Shown here piece after piece: positions 9,326 to 19,500 of a stretch of 64,000 nucleotides of DNA. Below the pieces are notes generated by a model. The model was not told the origin of the DNA, ran no database searches, and saw nothing but the letters and a program-made list of their open reading frames with translations. Origin of the DNA: an uncultured bacterium. GTDB taxonomy: Bacteria > Cyanobacteriota > Vampirovibrionia > Gastranaerophilales > Gastranaerophilaceae. The position numbers and the translations under genes were made by a program. Numbering within the stretch: the stretch's first letter is position 1; every line of letters starts with the position of its first letter. The DNA is taken from positions 53,570 through 117,569 of the forward strand of contig CADAJP010000003.1 in the NCBI GenBank assembly GCA_902788345.1, given 5' to 3'.

Positions 9326-10714
9326 ATGAAAGCAATCATATTGGCAGGCGGATCAGGCAGTCGTTTATGGCCTTTGTCAAGAGATCAGTATCCGAAGCAG
9401 TTATTAAATCTGGAAGATGATTTGAGTCTTTTACAGCAGACTTTTTTAAGATTAAATGCTTTGGTTGACGCTTCTAATATTGCTTCTGTTACAAATATAA
9501 GACATTACTACGATATAAAACATCAGTTAAACAAAATTGATTCACACAATGTTGTTATAGCTGAACCTTTGGGTAAAAATACCGCACCTGCAATAGCTTG
9601 TGCTTTGGAATATTTTAAAGAAGTAAGTTCTGTTGATGATGTTGTATTGATAGTTCCTTCAGATCATTTGATAAGGGATGTAGAGGGGTTTCATAAAACT
9701 GTTAAAGATGGTGAAAAACTTGCAAATGCAGGTTACATCGTTACATTCGGTATTCGCCCGACTTATCCTGAAACAGGTTATGGTTATATAAAAACTCTAA
9801 AACCGCTTGTAACAGGTTATAAAGTTGATAGATTTGTTGAAAAACCTGACTATAATACTGCATATCATTATCTTGAAAGCGGTAATTATTATTGGAATGG
9901 CGGAATTTTTATGGCGAAGATTTCAACTCTTCTTGATGAATATCAAAAGTTCTGTCCTGAAATTTCTGATAATTTATTAAATCTGAATTTTACGGGTTCT
10001 ACAAAGATTAATTATAATATTTACGATAATATGCCTTGTATTTCAATTGATTACGCAATTATGGAAAAATCCGACAAAATTGCTCTTGTTGAATTAAAGT
10101 CAGACTGGAACGATTTGGGTTCTTGGAAATCTCTTTATGACGTTAAGCAAAAAGATGAAAACGGAAATGTAATAACAGGCAAAGTTTTGACAGAAAATGT
10201 AAAAAATTCATTTATATATTCTCAAAAAGAGCTTGTTGCGGTTGCAGATCTTGAAAATGTTGTCATTGTTGAAACCGAAGATGCAATTATGGCTTGCCGT
10301 ATGGATAAATCGCAGGTTGTGAAAAATCTTTATGCAAAATTAAAAGAGCAGAATAGCGATACTACAAAACTTCATAAAACCGTATTCAGACCTTGGGGAT
10401 ATTATACCTGTATGAATGCCGGAAAAGGTTATTTAACAAAGACTATTTGCGTTATGCCTCATCAAAAATTGTCTATTCAATCGCACAATCACCGTTCAGA
10501 ACATTGGGTTGTATTAGAAGGTGAAGCTTTCGTATTGAAAGACGGTCTGGAATATACCGTAAAACCTGGTGAAAGTATTGATATTCCTTTGGGAATGAAA
10601 CATTCCCTTCAAAATCATACTGATAAACCTGTGAAAATAATTGAAATTCAGAATGGTGATTATATTTCTGAAGATGACATTATTCGTTACGAAGATAGTT
10701 ACGGCAGAGTATAA
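9326..10714 (+). CDS. manC: Mannose-1-phosphate guanylyltransferase / mannose-6-phosphate isomerase
   Basis: The 462-residue bifunctional enzyme makes GDP-mannose from mannose-1-phosphate and GTP, and interconverts fructose-6-P and mannose-6-P. The N-terminal nucleotidyltransferase carries AGGSGSRLWPLSRDQYPKQ and the FVEKP motif. The C-terminal cupin holds the type II isomerase signature (QSHNHRSEHWVVLEGEA, then PGESIDIPLGMKHSLQN). Start 9326 is chosen because GGGGAGAG precedes it and the earlier ATG sits inside the promoter. It follows the glycosyltransferase cluster and supplies GDP-mannose, the precursor of GDP-fucose and mannosylated glycans. Confidence 0.95.
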   Translation: MKAIILAGGSGSRLWPLSRDQYPKQLLNLEDDLSLLQQTFLRLNALVDASNIASVTNIRHYYDIKHQLNKIDSHNVVIAEPLGKNTAPAIACALEYFKEVSSVDDVVLIVPSDHLIRDVEGFHKTVKDGEKLANAGYIVTFGIRPTYPETGYGYIKTLKPLVTGYKVDRFVEKPDYNTAYHYLESGNYYWNGGIFMAKISTLLDEYQKFCPEISDNLLNLNFTGSTKINYNIYDNMPCISIDYAIMEKSDKIALVELKSDWNDLGSWKSLYDVKQKDENGNVITGKVLTENVKNSFIYSQKELVAVADLENVVIVETEDAIMACRMDKSQVVKNLYAKLKEQNSDTTKLHKTVFRPWGYYTCMNAGKGYLTKTICVMPHQKLSIQSHNHRSEHWVVLEGEAFVLKDGLEYTVKPGESIDIPLGMKHSLQNHTDKPVKIIEIQNGDYISEDDIIRYEDSYGRV

Positions 10715-10721
10715 TTTTTAT

Positions 10722-11420
10722 ATGAGTATAACTGAATTTATAAAAGGTGAATTAAAAGGCTGGGGAAAAACTGAAAGAAAAGTTTTTCCGCTCGGGATTA
10801 TTTTGATTGCCGGAATTTCTATATATATGCACGACATTACTCCGGCAATAATTTCTGCGATATGCGGTATTTGTGCGACAATAACAGCAGGAAAAGGGAA
10901 AATATCCTGTTACTTTTTTGGTATAATATCAAATCTGTGCTATGGGTACATTTCTTTTGAAAATGCGTTTTGGGGAAACTTGGTTTTGAATATGCTTTAT
11001 TATCTGCCTATGCAGTTTGTCGGAATTTCCCAGTGGAAAAAGCATATGAAAAAAGAAACTCAGGTTATATACAAAACGAAATTATCCTTAAAAGAAAGAA
11101 TTTTATATTTTATTCTTATAAGTGTTTTGTGTGTTGGCGGATATTATTTACTGTTTGCACTGGAGGATTCTAATTCATTTATGGATTCTGTTACGACAAT
11201 TTTGTCTGTTTTTGCCTTTTTGCTTACGGTAAAAAGATGTGTTGAGCAGTGGTATGTCTGGACAATAGTAAATGCATTGTGTGTGTTAATGTGGCTTGGT
11301 GCATTTATGCATGGTTCTCATTGTTTTGCAACAGTTCTTATGTGGTCAACTTATTTTGTACTTGGTTTATATTTCCTGAAAAATTGGAATAAAGAATTGC
11401 AGTCTGAATCTAATTCTTAA
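10722..11420 (+). CDS. pnuC: Nicotinamide riboside / NMN transporter PnuC family
   Basis: The 232-residue protein from ATG 10722 has about seven hydrophobic segments. It shows PnuC-type signatures NLCYGYISFENAFWGNLVLN and W-rich helices near the C-terminus (QWYVWTIVNALCVLMW). PnuC carries out facilitated uptake of nicotinamide riboside for NAD synthesis. An in-frame ATG at 10641 lies inside manC and is unlikely to be used. It begins 7 bp after manC and probably shares its transcript. The end overlaps the converging MATE gene by 11 bp. Confidence 0.88.
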   Translation: MSITEFIKGELKGWGKTERKVFPLGIILIAGISIYMHDITPAIISAICGICATITAGKGKISCYFFGIISNLCYGYISFENAFWGNLVLNMLYYLPMQFVGISQWKKHMKKETQVIYKTKLSLKERILYFILISVLCVGGYYLLFALEDSNSFMDSVTTILSVFAFLLTVKRCVEQWYVWTIVNALCVLMWLGAFMHGSHCFATVLMWSTYFVLGLYFLKNWNKELQSESNS

Positions 11421-12726
11421 TGCATGTTTTAAAATATTTTTTCAATTGTAATCCCATAATAAGACATAAAATACATGCAGATGTAAAAATTCCAATCCAG
11501 AAACCAAGAAGTTTTAAACCGATATTGAATGCCAGATAATGTCCTAGAGGAATTGCCAAAAGCCAATATGCAACAAAATTTGCCCCCAGAATAATTTTTG
11601 TTTTCTTAATTCCTTTGCAAATTCCTGACAGAGATATTTGTAATCCGTCAAAAATTTGGTATATTGCAAGAAGTCCCATAAGCGATACGACTATATTCAA
11701 TAATTGAGTGTCTTTTGTAAATATAGATACGATAAATTTTGGCAGTGTCATATAAATTATTGCGCAGCATATCATAAAGGCAACAGACATAAATATTCCT
11801 GTTAATGAATATTTTTTCATATCGTCATATTCTTTTGCCCCGTTAGAATAGCCGACTTTAACGGCTATAGCGTTTGATATGGCAAAAGGTATCATAAAAG
11901 TAATTGTTACCAATGTGCATAACAGGTTTTGTGCAGCTGCGTAAACTCCGGCAATTCTTCCCATAAATATTGTGACGCTGTTGAATGTAACAAATTCTAC
12001 AAGTATTGCAAGTGAAATAGGCAATCCGATTTTAATAAGGCTTTTATAATACCCTTTTTCGTGGTAATTATTTGTTCTCATATTTATTTTGCAATATATA
12101 AACAACGCAATACCCATAAAATATCTTACAAAAAGACTTGACAGGGCAAGACCGACAGCCCCCATTGAAGGAATAATTCCCCAGCCGAATACAAATATAA
12201 TATTTAATATCAAATTTAAAAATACGCTGAAAATGGTTAGTAAATTCGGAAACAGTACTATTTCAAAGGCTTGCAGAAACTCTTTTAGCGAATGATGAAG
12301 GCTTCCGCCAAAAGTACTCAATGCACTAATAAACATGTATTCCTGAATAGGTTTTACAAGCTGTTGTTCAAATCCCATTTTTGGTATGAACGGGATAAAT
12401 CCGATAATGACAAAACCTGTGATTATTGCAAGAAATCCTGCAAATCTTATTGAGGGGTAAAAGTATTTTTTTATGGTTTTTTTTTCGCCTCTGTAATTGG
12501 ATAAAAGGGGTGAAATGCTTGAAGTCAGACCAATAGCAATGGTCATAATACAGTTTACTATTGCGGCTGCGATGCTTATTGCGGCAAATGTATCTGTTGA
12601 ATGTCTGCCGGCAACAATTACATCACCTACACCAATCAATATAAACCCAAGGTTTCCTAAAACTATCGGGGCTGCAATATTTAATAGTTCTTTTATGTAA
12701 TCAATAATGCTATTTTTTTCGGTCAT
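11410..12726 (-). CDS. MATE-family multidrug/metabolite exporter
   Basis: The 438-residue protein has twelve hydrophobic segments arranged as two six-helix halves. Motifs include GNLGFILIGVGDVIVAGRHS in helix 1-2 and the matching second-half segment around residue 255, typical of NorM-like cation-coupled antiporters. It sits in the inner membrane and would export cationic drugs or a metabolite; the substrate cannot be told from sequence. It lies 7 bp downstream of waaA on the same strand, so it is co-transcribed with envelope genes. Confidence 0.88.
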   Translation of the reverse strand: MTEKNSIIDYIKELLNIAAPIVLGNLGFILIGVGDVIVAGRHSTDTFAAISIAAAIVNCIMTIAIGLTSSISPLLSNYRGEKKTIKKYFYPSIRFAGFLAIITGFVIIGFIPFIPKMGFEQQLVKPIQEYMFISALSTFGGSLHHSLKEFLQAFEIVLFPNLLTIFSVFLNLILNIIFVFGWGIIPSMGAVGLALSSLFVRYFMGIALFIYCKINMRTNNYHEKGYYKSLIKIGLPISLAILVEFVTFNSVTIFMGRIAGVYAAAQNLLCTLVTITFMIPFAISNAIAVKVGYSNGAKEYDDMKKYSLTGIFMSVAFMICCAIIYMTLPKFIVSIFTKDTQLLNIVVSLMGLLAIYQIFDGLQISLSGICKGIKKTKIILGANFVAYWLLAIPLGHYLAFNIGLKLLGFWIGIFTSACILCLIMGLQLKKYFKTCIKN

Positions 12727-12733
12727 TGTTTAT

Positions 12734-14035
12734 TTATAATATTTCTTTTAGTTCGTTAATAACTACATCCAAAGCACCCTGCTGGTCTTTGAATACTGTT
12801 TCACAATCCTTGCAAGCCTGATTGTAAAAATCAGTGTCTGAAAGGAGTTTTTCAATATATTCACCTAATTCTTTCGGAGTTTTAACAATTTTACCGGCAG
12901 TAGATCTTGATAATAACCAGTAAATATCCCTGAAATTATGAATAGATGGACCTGTAATTGTTGGTTTTCCGTAAACAGTTGCTTCCAAAGGATTATGACC
13001 GCCAGTTTTATTAAAGCTACCGCCGATAAATGCAAATGAACATATTGAATACATTTTACCGAGTTCACCCATAGTATCAAGAATAATTATGTCATAATCT
13101 TTAAAACTGTCCCCTTGTGAACGATATCCGCTTTTTAAATTCATTGATTCAAGAAGTTCTTTGATTTGCGGAAGTCTTGTAGTGTGTCTTGGCACAAGTA
13201 AAAGTTTAATATCGTCATATTTGTTTCTTTTTTCTTTAAATATTTGCAGGATAATTTCATCCTCGCCTTTGTGCGTGCTGCCTGCAATAATTACCCTGTA
13301 ACCGTCTTGTCCTATATCCACCGTTTCATTTGACGGTTTGACATCAAATTTCAAATTTTTCATAACTGATGTTCTGTCTTTAGGTGCACCGATTGAAAGT
13401 AATTTGTTCATATCAATTTCACTTTGAGTAAGTATTTTTGTATATTTAGATAACACATATTTAAAGAAAAATCCGAATTTTTTGTATATTGAGTATGTTG
13501 AATCAGACATCCTGCCATTAATACAGTATAATTTAATCCCTCGTTTTTTACATGAAGATGAGAATACCGGCCATAGTTCTGTTTCTGCAATAAGAACAAC
13601 TGTCGGTTTAATTTTATTCAAGAATGAATTTACGCAGTATGTAATATCAAAAGGAAAATAAGTTATAAAATCTGCAACATTTGAATATTTTTTTATTGCG
13701 ATTTCCTGTCCTGTTTTTGTTCCTGTCGTAACAACAATTTTGTATTGCGGGAAAATTTCTTTTGTTTTTTTAATAAGGTTTTCGAGTGCAATAACTTCTC
13801 CAACGGAAACACCATGGTACATAATTACCTTATCTCCAAGTTCAGGGACTTTAAAAAAACCTAATTTTTCTTTCCACCCGTATAAGAACTTTCTGTTCAT
13901 TACACGGACTATAAAGTAAAACGGCAATAAAAGTATGAATACGATTGTTGATACAAATCCGTACAGGAAGAATACATCAAATATAGAAATCAACAATATA
14001 ATCAGTAAAATTATTAAAAGCGAATATATAACCAT
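12734..14035 (-). CDS. waaA: 3-deoxy-D-manno-octulosonic acid (Kdo) transferase
   Basis: The 433-residue GT30 enzyme adds Kdo to lipid A precursor from CMP-Kdo at the inner membrane. It has a longer than usual N-terminal hydrophobic anchor (residues 1-45), HGVSVGEVIALENL near residue 75 (catalytic Glu region), ETELWPVF near residue 133, and a late FIGGSFNKTGGHNPLEA donor-site motif. AGAGG precedes the ATG. With kdsA elsewhere in the window this supports Kdo-lipopolysaccharide. It is flanked by an aminotransferase (32-bp gap) and a MATE exporter (7-bp gap). Confidence 0.94.
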   Translation of the reverse strand: MVIYSLLIILLIILLISIFDVFFLYGFVSTIVFILLLPFYFIVRVMNRKFLYGWKEKLGFFKVPELGDKVIMYHGVSVGEVIALENLIKKTKEIFPQYKIVVTTGTKTGQEIAIKKYSNVADFITYFPFDITYCVNSFLNKIKPTVVLIAETELWPVFSSSCKKRGIKLYCINGRMSDSTYSIYKKFGFFFKYVLSKYTKILTQSEIDMNKLLSIGAPKDRTSVMKNLKFDVKPSNETVDIGQDGYRVIIAGSTHKGEDEIILQIFKEKRNKYDDIKLLLVPRHTTRLPQIKELLESMNLKSGYRSQGDSFKDYDIIILDTMGELGKMYSICSFAFIGGSFNKTGGHNPLEATVYGKPTITGPSIHNFRDIYWLLSRSTAGKIVKTPKELGEYIEKLLSDTDFYNQACKDCETVFKDQQGALDVVINELKEIL

Positions 14036-14067
14036 AAAATCCTCTTAAATTAATATAACCTGTGGAA

Positions 14068-15315
14068 TTAGTATCCGAATCCGTCAGTTTTCATACGGTC
14101 AATTACTTCTTGCAGTTTTTCATCAGAACATACATAAGAAATTCTGAAATATCCCTCACCGTATATTCCGAATGCACATCCAGGAACTACAACTATGCCT
14201 GATGTTTCAAGCATATCTTCGCAGAATTTAACGCTGGAATTATATTTTCTTGGTATCGGAAGCCACAGATAAAAAGTTGTTTGCGGAATGTCAGAATCAG
14301 CAATATCCCAACCAAGCTCCCTTAAACCTTTTATCATAATATTTTGTTTTCTTTTGTATGCCGCATTACATTCTTTTATGTAATCATCACCTTCAGGTGA
14401 GGTCATTATATATGCACATGATTTTTGTAAGGCTCTAAAAATACCGTTATCAATTGTTGATTTACCTTTGGCAAATCTTGAAACAACTTCATAATTCCCG
14501 CAGAGCCAGCCAAGTCGCCAGCCTGTTATTGCATAAGGTTTGGAAAGTGTGAACATTTCAACAGCAATATCTTTTGCACCTTTAAATTCAAAGACGCTGA
14601 ATGGTTTAGCTTCTTCGCTGTAATATAAATCACAATATGCAGCGTCAGATATAAGTAAAAAATCATGTTTTTTACAAAAATCTATAACTTTTTGTATGTA
14701 ATCTCTTGAGGCTCCGACACCGAGCGGATTATTCGGATAATTTATTACAACTGCTTTAATTTTATTTTCATCATATCCTTCGCTTCTTAATTCTGCCAAA
14801 ACTTCTTCCATATCAGGCTGATAATTATTTTGTTTTGTCAGAGGTATAGGGTAAGCTTTACCGCCTGAACATTTTATCATTTGTGAATATGAAGCATATC
14901 CCGGATCTGGAACCATTATAATATCTTTTTCAAATTCTTCGTGTTTTGGATTAATTATAAATCTTATCAAATTAGCCAAGCCGTCTTTTGAGCCTAAAAT
15001 AGAACAAACTTCATCAACAGGATCAATATCTACTCCAAAACGCTCTTTCATTCTTTGAGCGCAGGCTTCTCTGTAGTACATTTCACCTTTAGTAACAGAA
15101 TATGAATGAATATTATCTTCGGTTAAAAATTCTTTTAATTTATCTATCAATGCTGACGGCGGGGCACTTGTAGGGGCTCCCATTGAAAGTGAAATCGGGG
15201 CTCTGTTTTTTTTAGTCAGTTTATCTTTTAATTTGGCTGTTTTTTCTTTTAATTGTACCATTATGTAGGTATCTATAGCCATTACATCTTCGTTAAATAA
15301 TTTTTCCATGTTCAT
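14068..15315 (-). CDS. Class I/II PLP-dependent aminotransferase, LL-diaminopimelate aminotransferase-like
   Basis: The 415-residue fold-type I aminotransferase has NYPNNPLG near residue 193, SDAAYCDLYY (PLP O3' and N1 contacts) and SKPYAITGWRLGW with the Schiff-base Lys near residue 260. The pattern resembles the DapL/aspartate aminotransferase branch used by cyanobacteria to make LL-diaminopimelate for lysine and peptidoglycan. Substrate cannot be fixed from the sequence; an aromatic or alanine aminotransferase is possible. GAGG 8 bp upstream of ATG 15315 decides the start. It leads the aminotransferase-waaA-MATE operon. Confidence 0.8.
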   Translation of the reverse strand: MNMEKLFNEDVMAIDTYIMVQLKEKTAKLKDKLTKKNRAPISLSMGAPTSAPPSALIDKLKEFLTEDNIHSYSVTKGEMYYREACAQRMKERFGVDIDPVDEVCSILGSKDGLANLIRFIINPKHEEFEKDIIMVPDPGYASYSQMIKCSGGKAYPIPLTKQNNYQPDMEEVLAELRSEGYDENKIKAVVINYPNNPLGVGASRDYIQKVIDFCKKHDFLLISDAAYCDLYYSEEAKPFSVFEFKGAKDIAVEMFTLSKPYAITGWRLGWLCGNYEVVSRFAKGKSTIDNGIFRALQKSCAYIMTSPEGDDYIKECNAAYKRKQNIMIKGLRELGWDIADSDIPQTTFYLWLPIPRKYNSSVKFCEDMLETSGIVVVPGCAFGIYGEGYFRISYVCSDEKLQEVIDRMKTDGFGY

Positions 15316-15350
15316 ATTTTTTACCTCATGGAATATTATACAACAAAAGA

Positions 15351-15381
15351 AAAATGCCCCGATATAATCGAGGCATTTTGC
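15351..15381 (-). terminator. Terminator after the PpiC lipoprotein gene
   Basis: AAAATGCC at 15351-15358 pairs with 15372-15379, with an inner CGA/TCG stem and one mismatch. On the minus strand the hairpin runs into a T-rich tail. It separates the mfd-foldase unit from the aminotransferase operon. Confidence 0.8.
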
Positions 15382-15403
15382 TGTAATTAAATTTATTTAA
15401 TCT

Positions 15404-16528
15404 CTACTTTTTAGCAGAATTTTTTACTGCATTCTGAAGTCCCTGCATTTGTTCATTTAATTTTTTATCAATTTCCTCAGGGTTATAACGTTTGTCTAAG
15501 AATTTGATGTCTGATTTTTTCTTAGCTGCTTCAACAACATTATCAAGAGCTTTTACTTCTTTTTCTGTTTGTAAACGAGTTTTGATATCGGATTTAACCT
15601 TGTCAAATGAATCAGTTCCTGCTGCTTTTCTGTCAGTAACAAGAATTATATGTAATCCGAACGGAGTTTCAACAGGTCCGACAACAGTATTAGGTTTTGC
15701 GGAGAAAGCTGCTTTAGAAAATTCCGGAACCATTCTGTCTTTATCAAAGTAGCCTAAATCACCGCCTCTGTTAGCTGAAAATTCGTCTTTTGAATATTTT
15801 TTAGCATAGCTTTCAAATTTAGAAGCATCAGCCCTTAATTCGGTTGCAAGTTTTTCTGCTAATTCTTTGTTTTCTTTGTATAATTCAGCAACGCGTCTGT
15901 CTATATCTTCTTTTTTCATTTGTTTTTTGCCATTGCCGATAATTTCCTGTTCAAGTTGTGCTCTGTTTGCGGCAATTAAAATATGTGATGCTCTTATAAG
16001 ATCTTTATGTGTAAACATTTGTTTGTTTTTATCGTAAAAATCTTTTACTTCTTTATCTGAAACACTTGAATCAACAATTTCTCTTGCAAGTTTTTGTAAT
16101 CTTACCTGATTTGCGACATCTTCTTTAAAATCTTTTATTGATATGCCGTTTTGTTTTAATATTTTTGAAAGTTGTTCTTTTGAACCCACTTTATCAATAA
16201 TATTGCTTATAGAGTCATTGATTTCTTTATCAGTAACTTTAATACCGCGATTTTTGATTTCTTCGTCAAATATTTTTTTAACGATTAAGTGATTTATAAC
16301 AGTTTTTTCAGACATTAAATACAACATACCATCTTTATTTGCTTTAACTTCTGATCCCATTTTTGCAAACGGAGAACTTGAAATTTGTTTTTCCATAGCT
16401 GCATCGTATTCACCTTTTGTAATAACCTGATCGTTTATTTTTATAATAGCTTTTCCGCTGCCAAAACCACAGCCTGTAAGCAACATACCTGCAACTAAAA
16501 CAGTAGCAATAAGTTTAGTATTTTTCAT
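15404..16528 (-). CDS. Lipoprotein peptidyl-prolyl isomerase (PrsA/SurA type)
   Basis: The 374-residue protein starts at ATG 16528, where AGAGAGG precedes it. An upstream in-frame extension to 16588 would bury the signal peptide and overlap mfd. The N-terminus is a lipoprotein signal with lipobox LTGC (Cys20). A helical SurA-like N domain covers residues 45-180. A parvulin PpiC domain follows from about residue 190 to 310, with RASHILIA, RGGDLGYFDKDRMVPEFSKA and FGLHIILV. It should fold exported proteins at the membrane surface. It lies 16 bp behind mfd on one transcript. Confidence 0.9.
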   Translation of the reverse strand: MKNTKLIATVLVAGMLLTGCGFGSGKAIIKINDQVITKGEYDAAMEKQISSSPFAKMGSEVKANKDGMLYLMSEKTVINHLIVKKIFDEEIKNRGIKVTDKEINDSISNIIDKVGSKEQLSKILKQNGISIKDFKEDVANQVRLQKLAREIVDSSVSDKEVKDFYDKNKQMFTHKDLIRASHILIAANRAQLEQEIIGNGKKQMKKEDIDRRVAELYKENKELAEKLATELRADASKFESYAKKYSKDEFSANRGGDLGYFDKDRMVPEFSKAAFSAKPNTVVGPVETPFGLHIILVTDRKAAGTDSFDKVKSDIKTRLQTEKEVKALDNVVEAAKKKSDIKFLDKRYNPEEIDKKLNEQMQGLQNAVKNSAKK

Positions 16529-16544
16529 AAAAAATCCTCTCTTT

Positions 16545-19500
16545 TTAATATTCGTAACTGACTTTGTGAATATTATAAAACAAATCATTCAGAATGTTAA
16601 ATAATTCATCAAAATTTACATAAGAAGTATTTACAATTAAAATGGATTTCCCGTCTGTGCAAGTTTTTGGAGCAAGTGTAAATTTTATTTTTCGCAGAAG
16701 ATTTGGCGGTAATATTTTTGCAACAAGGTTCCATTCTGCCTGAGAATATGGGGTATAAATTCTGACCGTATTCCCTGCTTCTCTGATAATGTTAATTCTT
16801 ATTTCGGTTGCACTTAATCTCAGTCTTATTAATTTTATCAAATTATCAACTGATTCAGGCGGTTTTGAAAAGCGGTCTTTCCATTCCTCTACTATATAAT
16901 CAAGCTCTGCAGACGATTTTACATCCGCCAGACGTTTATATTCTATCATTTTTTGTTCTGACGAGCCAACCCACTCATCAGGAATGTATGCCGTAACATT
17001 TATATCAACTATTGTCGGGTTAATTTTATCTATTTTTTCTCCCTGAAGTTCTCTAACGGTTTCTTCAAGTAAATCGCAGTATGTATCAAAACCGACATTC
17101 ACCATGTGACCGTGCTGTTTTGTGCCTAAAATGTTCCCAACCCCTCTTATTTCGACATCTCGCATCGCAATCTGGTATCCGCTTCCGAGAGTTGTAAATT
17201 CTTTTATTGCTTTTAATCTGTCGGAGGCATCTTTTGTAAGCTCTTTTCTTTTTGAATAAAAACAATAGCAATATGCCTGTTTTTCGCACCTGCCGACTCG
17301 TCCTCTTAACTGATAGAGCTGTGCCAGACCAAACCTGTCTGAATCGTGAATAATAATTGTATTTGCATTCGGTATGTCTATACCGTTTTCAATAATGGTA
17401 GTTGCAAGCAATATATCGTATTCATGATTTTCAAAATCAACTATTACTTCTTCAAGTTGTTTTTCATCCATCTGACCGTGTCCGACAGCAATTCTGGCAT
17501 TAGGAACAATTCTTTGAAGAAGTGTTTTCATCTCAAGTATGGTTTCTACTCTGTTATAAAGATAAAATACCTGTCCTTCTCTGTCTATTTCATGGTTTAT
17601 GGCATTTCTTACCATTTGTTCATTCCATTCTCCAACATATGTTTTAATCGGAAGACGATTTTTAGGCGGCGTGTTGATTAACGAAATATCTTTTATACCC
17701 GATAGGGACATATAAAGTGTTCTTGGTATCGGGGTAGCTGACATTGACAGAATATCAATATTTTCGCGCAGCTGTTTTAATTTTTCTTTGTGGCGGACAC
17801 CAAATCTATGCTCCTCGTCAATAACAAGCATACCCAAATCCTTAAAAACTATACCGTCTTGTAAAAGTCTGTGTGTACCGACAACAACATCACATTCTCC
17901 TGTTGCAAGATGTTTAATTGTTTCTTTTTGTTCCTTTGGGCTTCGGAAACGTGACAATAATTCTACTTTTACTCCAAAAGGTTTAAATCTTTCATTCATT
18001 GTCTGAAAGTGCTGGAGTGCTAAAATTGTTGTCGGAACAATCACGGCTGCTTGTTTACCTGAGGTTACGGCTTTAAATATAGCACGCATTGCAACTTCTG
18101 TTTTGCCAAAACCTACATCCCCGCATATCAACCTGTCCATAGGTCGAGAATTTTCCATATCCTGTTTTACTTCATTTATTGATTTGAGTTGGTCCGGAGT
18201 TTCTATATATTCAAAAGCTTCTTCCATTTCAACCTGCCAAGCGTTATCCGGTAAAAATGCTATTCCCTGCTGCATTTTTCTTCTTGCATACAGTCTTAAT
18301 AAATCATAAGCAACTGTTTCAACAGCTTTTTTAACTTTTGTTTTGGTGTTTTCCCAATCTCTGCCGCCCATTTTGGATAATTTAGGCAGACTGTTTCCTG
18401 AGCCTCTGTAACGGCAAAGCAGATTTATCTGTTCTGCGGGGATATGCAGCTTATCTTTATTTGCGTATTCGATTGTCAAATAATCTTTTAATTGTCCGTC
18501 TATTTTCTGTTTTGAAAGTCCTTTATAAATTCCAAGACCGTGAATTGTATGAACAACAAACTCTCCGGGTTTTATGTCGTTTATATTTTCGATAAATTCT
18601 GCTTTTTCTTTATAGGAAGATTTTTTTGAACTTGTAACTTTTTTAGGGCGTTTGTTAAACATTTCCCTGTCGGTTATTAGTATTGTTTTAAAATCTTCAA
18701 GAATACAGCCGCCGCATATCAAACTATCAGAGAATTCAATATTATAGATATCTTTTTCTGATAATATTTCGTTTACTCTGTCCGGATAGTCTGTTGCAAT
18801 AATTATTTTGTAGTCATTGTGGTTTTTTATATAATTAGACAAATCATCAAGATTTGCTTCGAAATTCCGCAATGGCTGAGCATTAAATTCTATTAAATCA
18901 AGCATTTCGCCGTCAATGAAATTATTAAATCCAATTTTTTGAAAATAAGAAATCTGCCTGATAAATTCTTCATAAGAAAAATGATTTTTACCCTCTATAG
19001 ATTTTATAAGGTTATTCTTTATATTTTCTGCAAGACGTTTATTGCAGTCTTCATCAAGCATTTCATATTTTGAAAAAATTTCTGTTGATTCGTCAAGAAC
19101 AATAGTGTAATCTTTCAGATAATCCAAAATTCCTACGAGATTTTTATTAAAGTAATTTTGGTATATTTCAATACCTTCAAAATAATTATCTTCTGTAATT
19201 TCCTCTTCATTGTTTTCCTGAAGTTGTTTTACAACATCTTCCTGCCCTGCGGTAATGAATTTATAAACAGGGGTTATAGTTGTTTCTTTTGTTTTTTCGA
19301 CTGATTTTTGAGTTTCATTGTTAAAGTATCTGATATCAACAACATCATCTCCCCATAGTTCTATTCTGACAGGATTTGAATTCAGCGAAAATACATCTGC
19401 AATATCTCCTCTTATACTGAACTCGCAGACATCATTTACCATGGTTTCTTTTTTATACCCTAAATCAACAAGTTTTTTTGAAAATTTTGAAAGCTCTAAA

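Noticed and set aside
16529..16588. N-terminal extension of the PpiC lipoprotein
   Set aside because: It overlaps mfd and would block the lipoprotein signal; AGAGAGG precedes ATG 16528.
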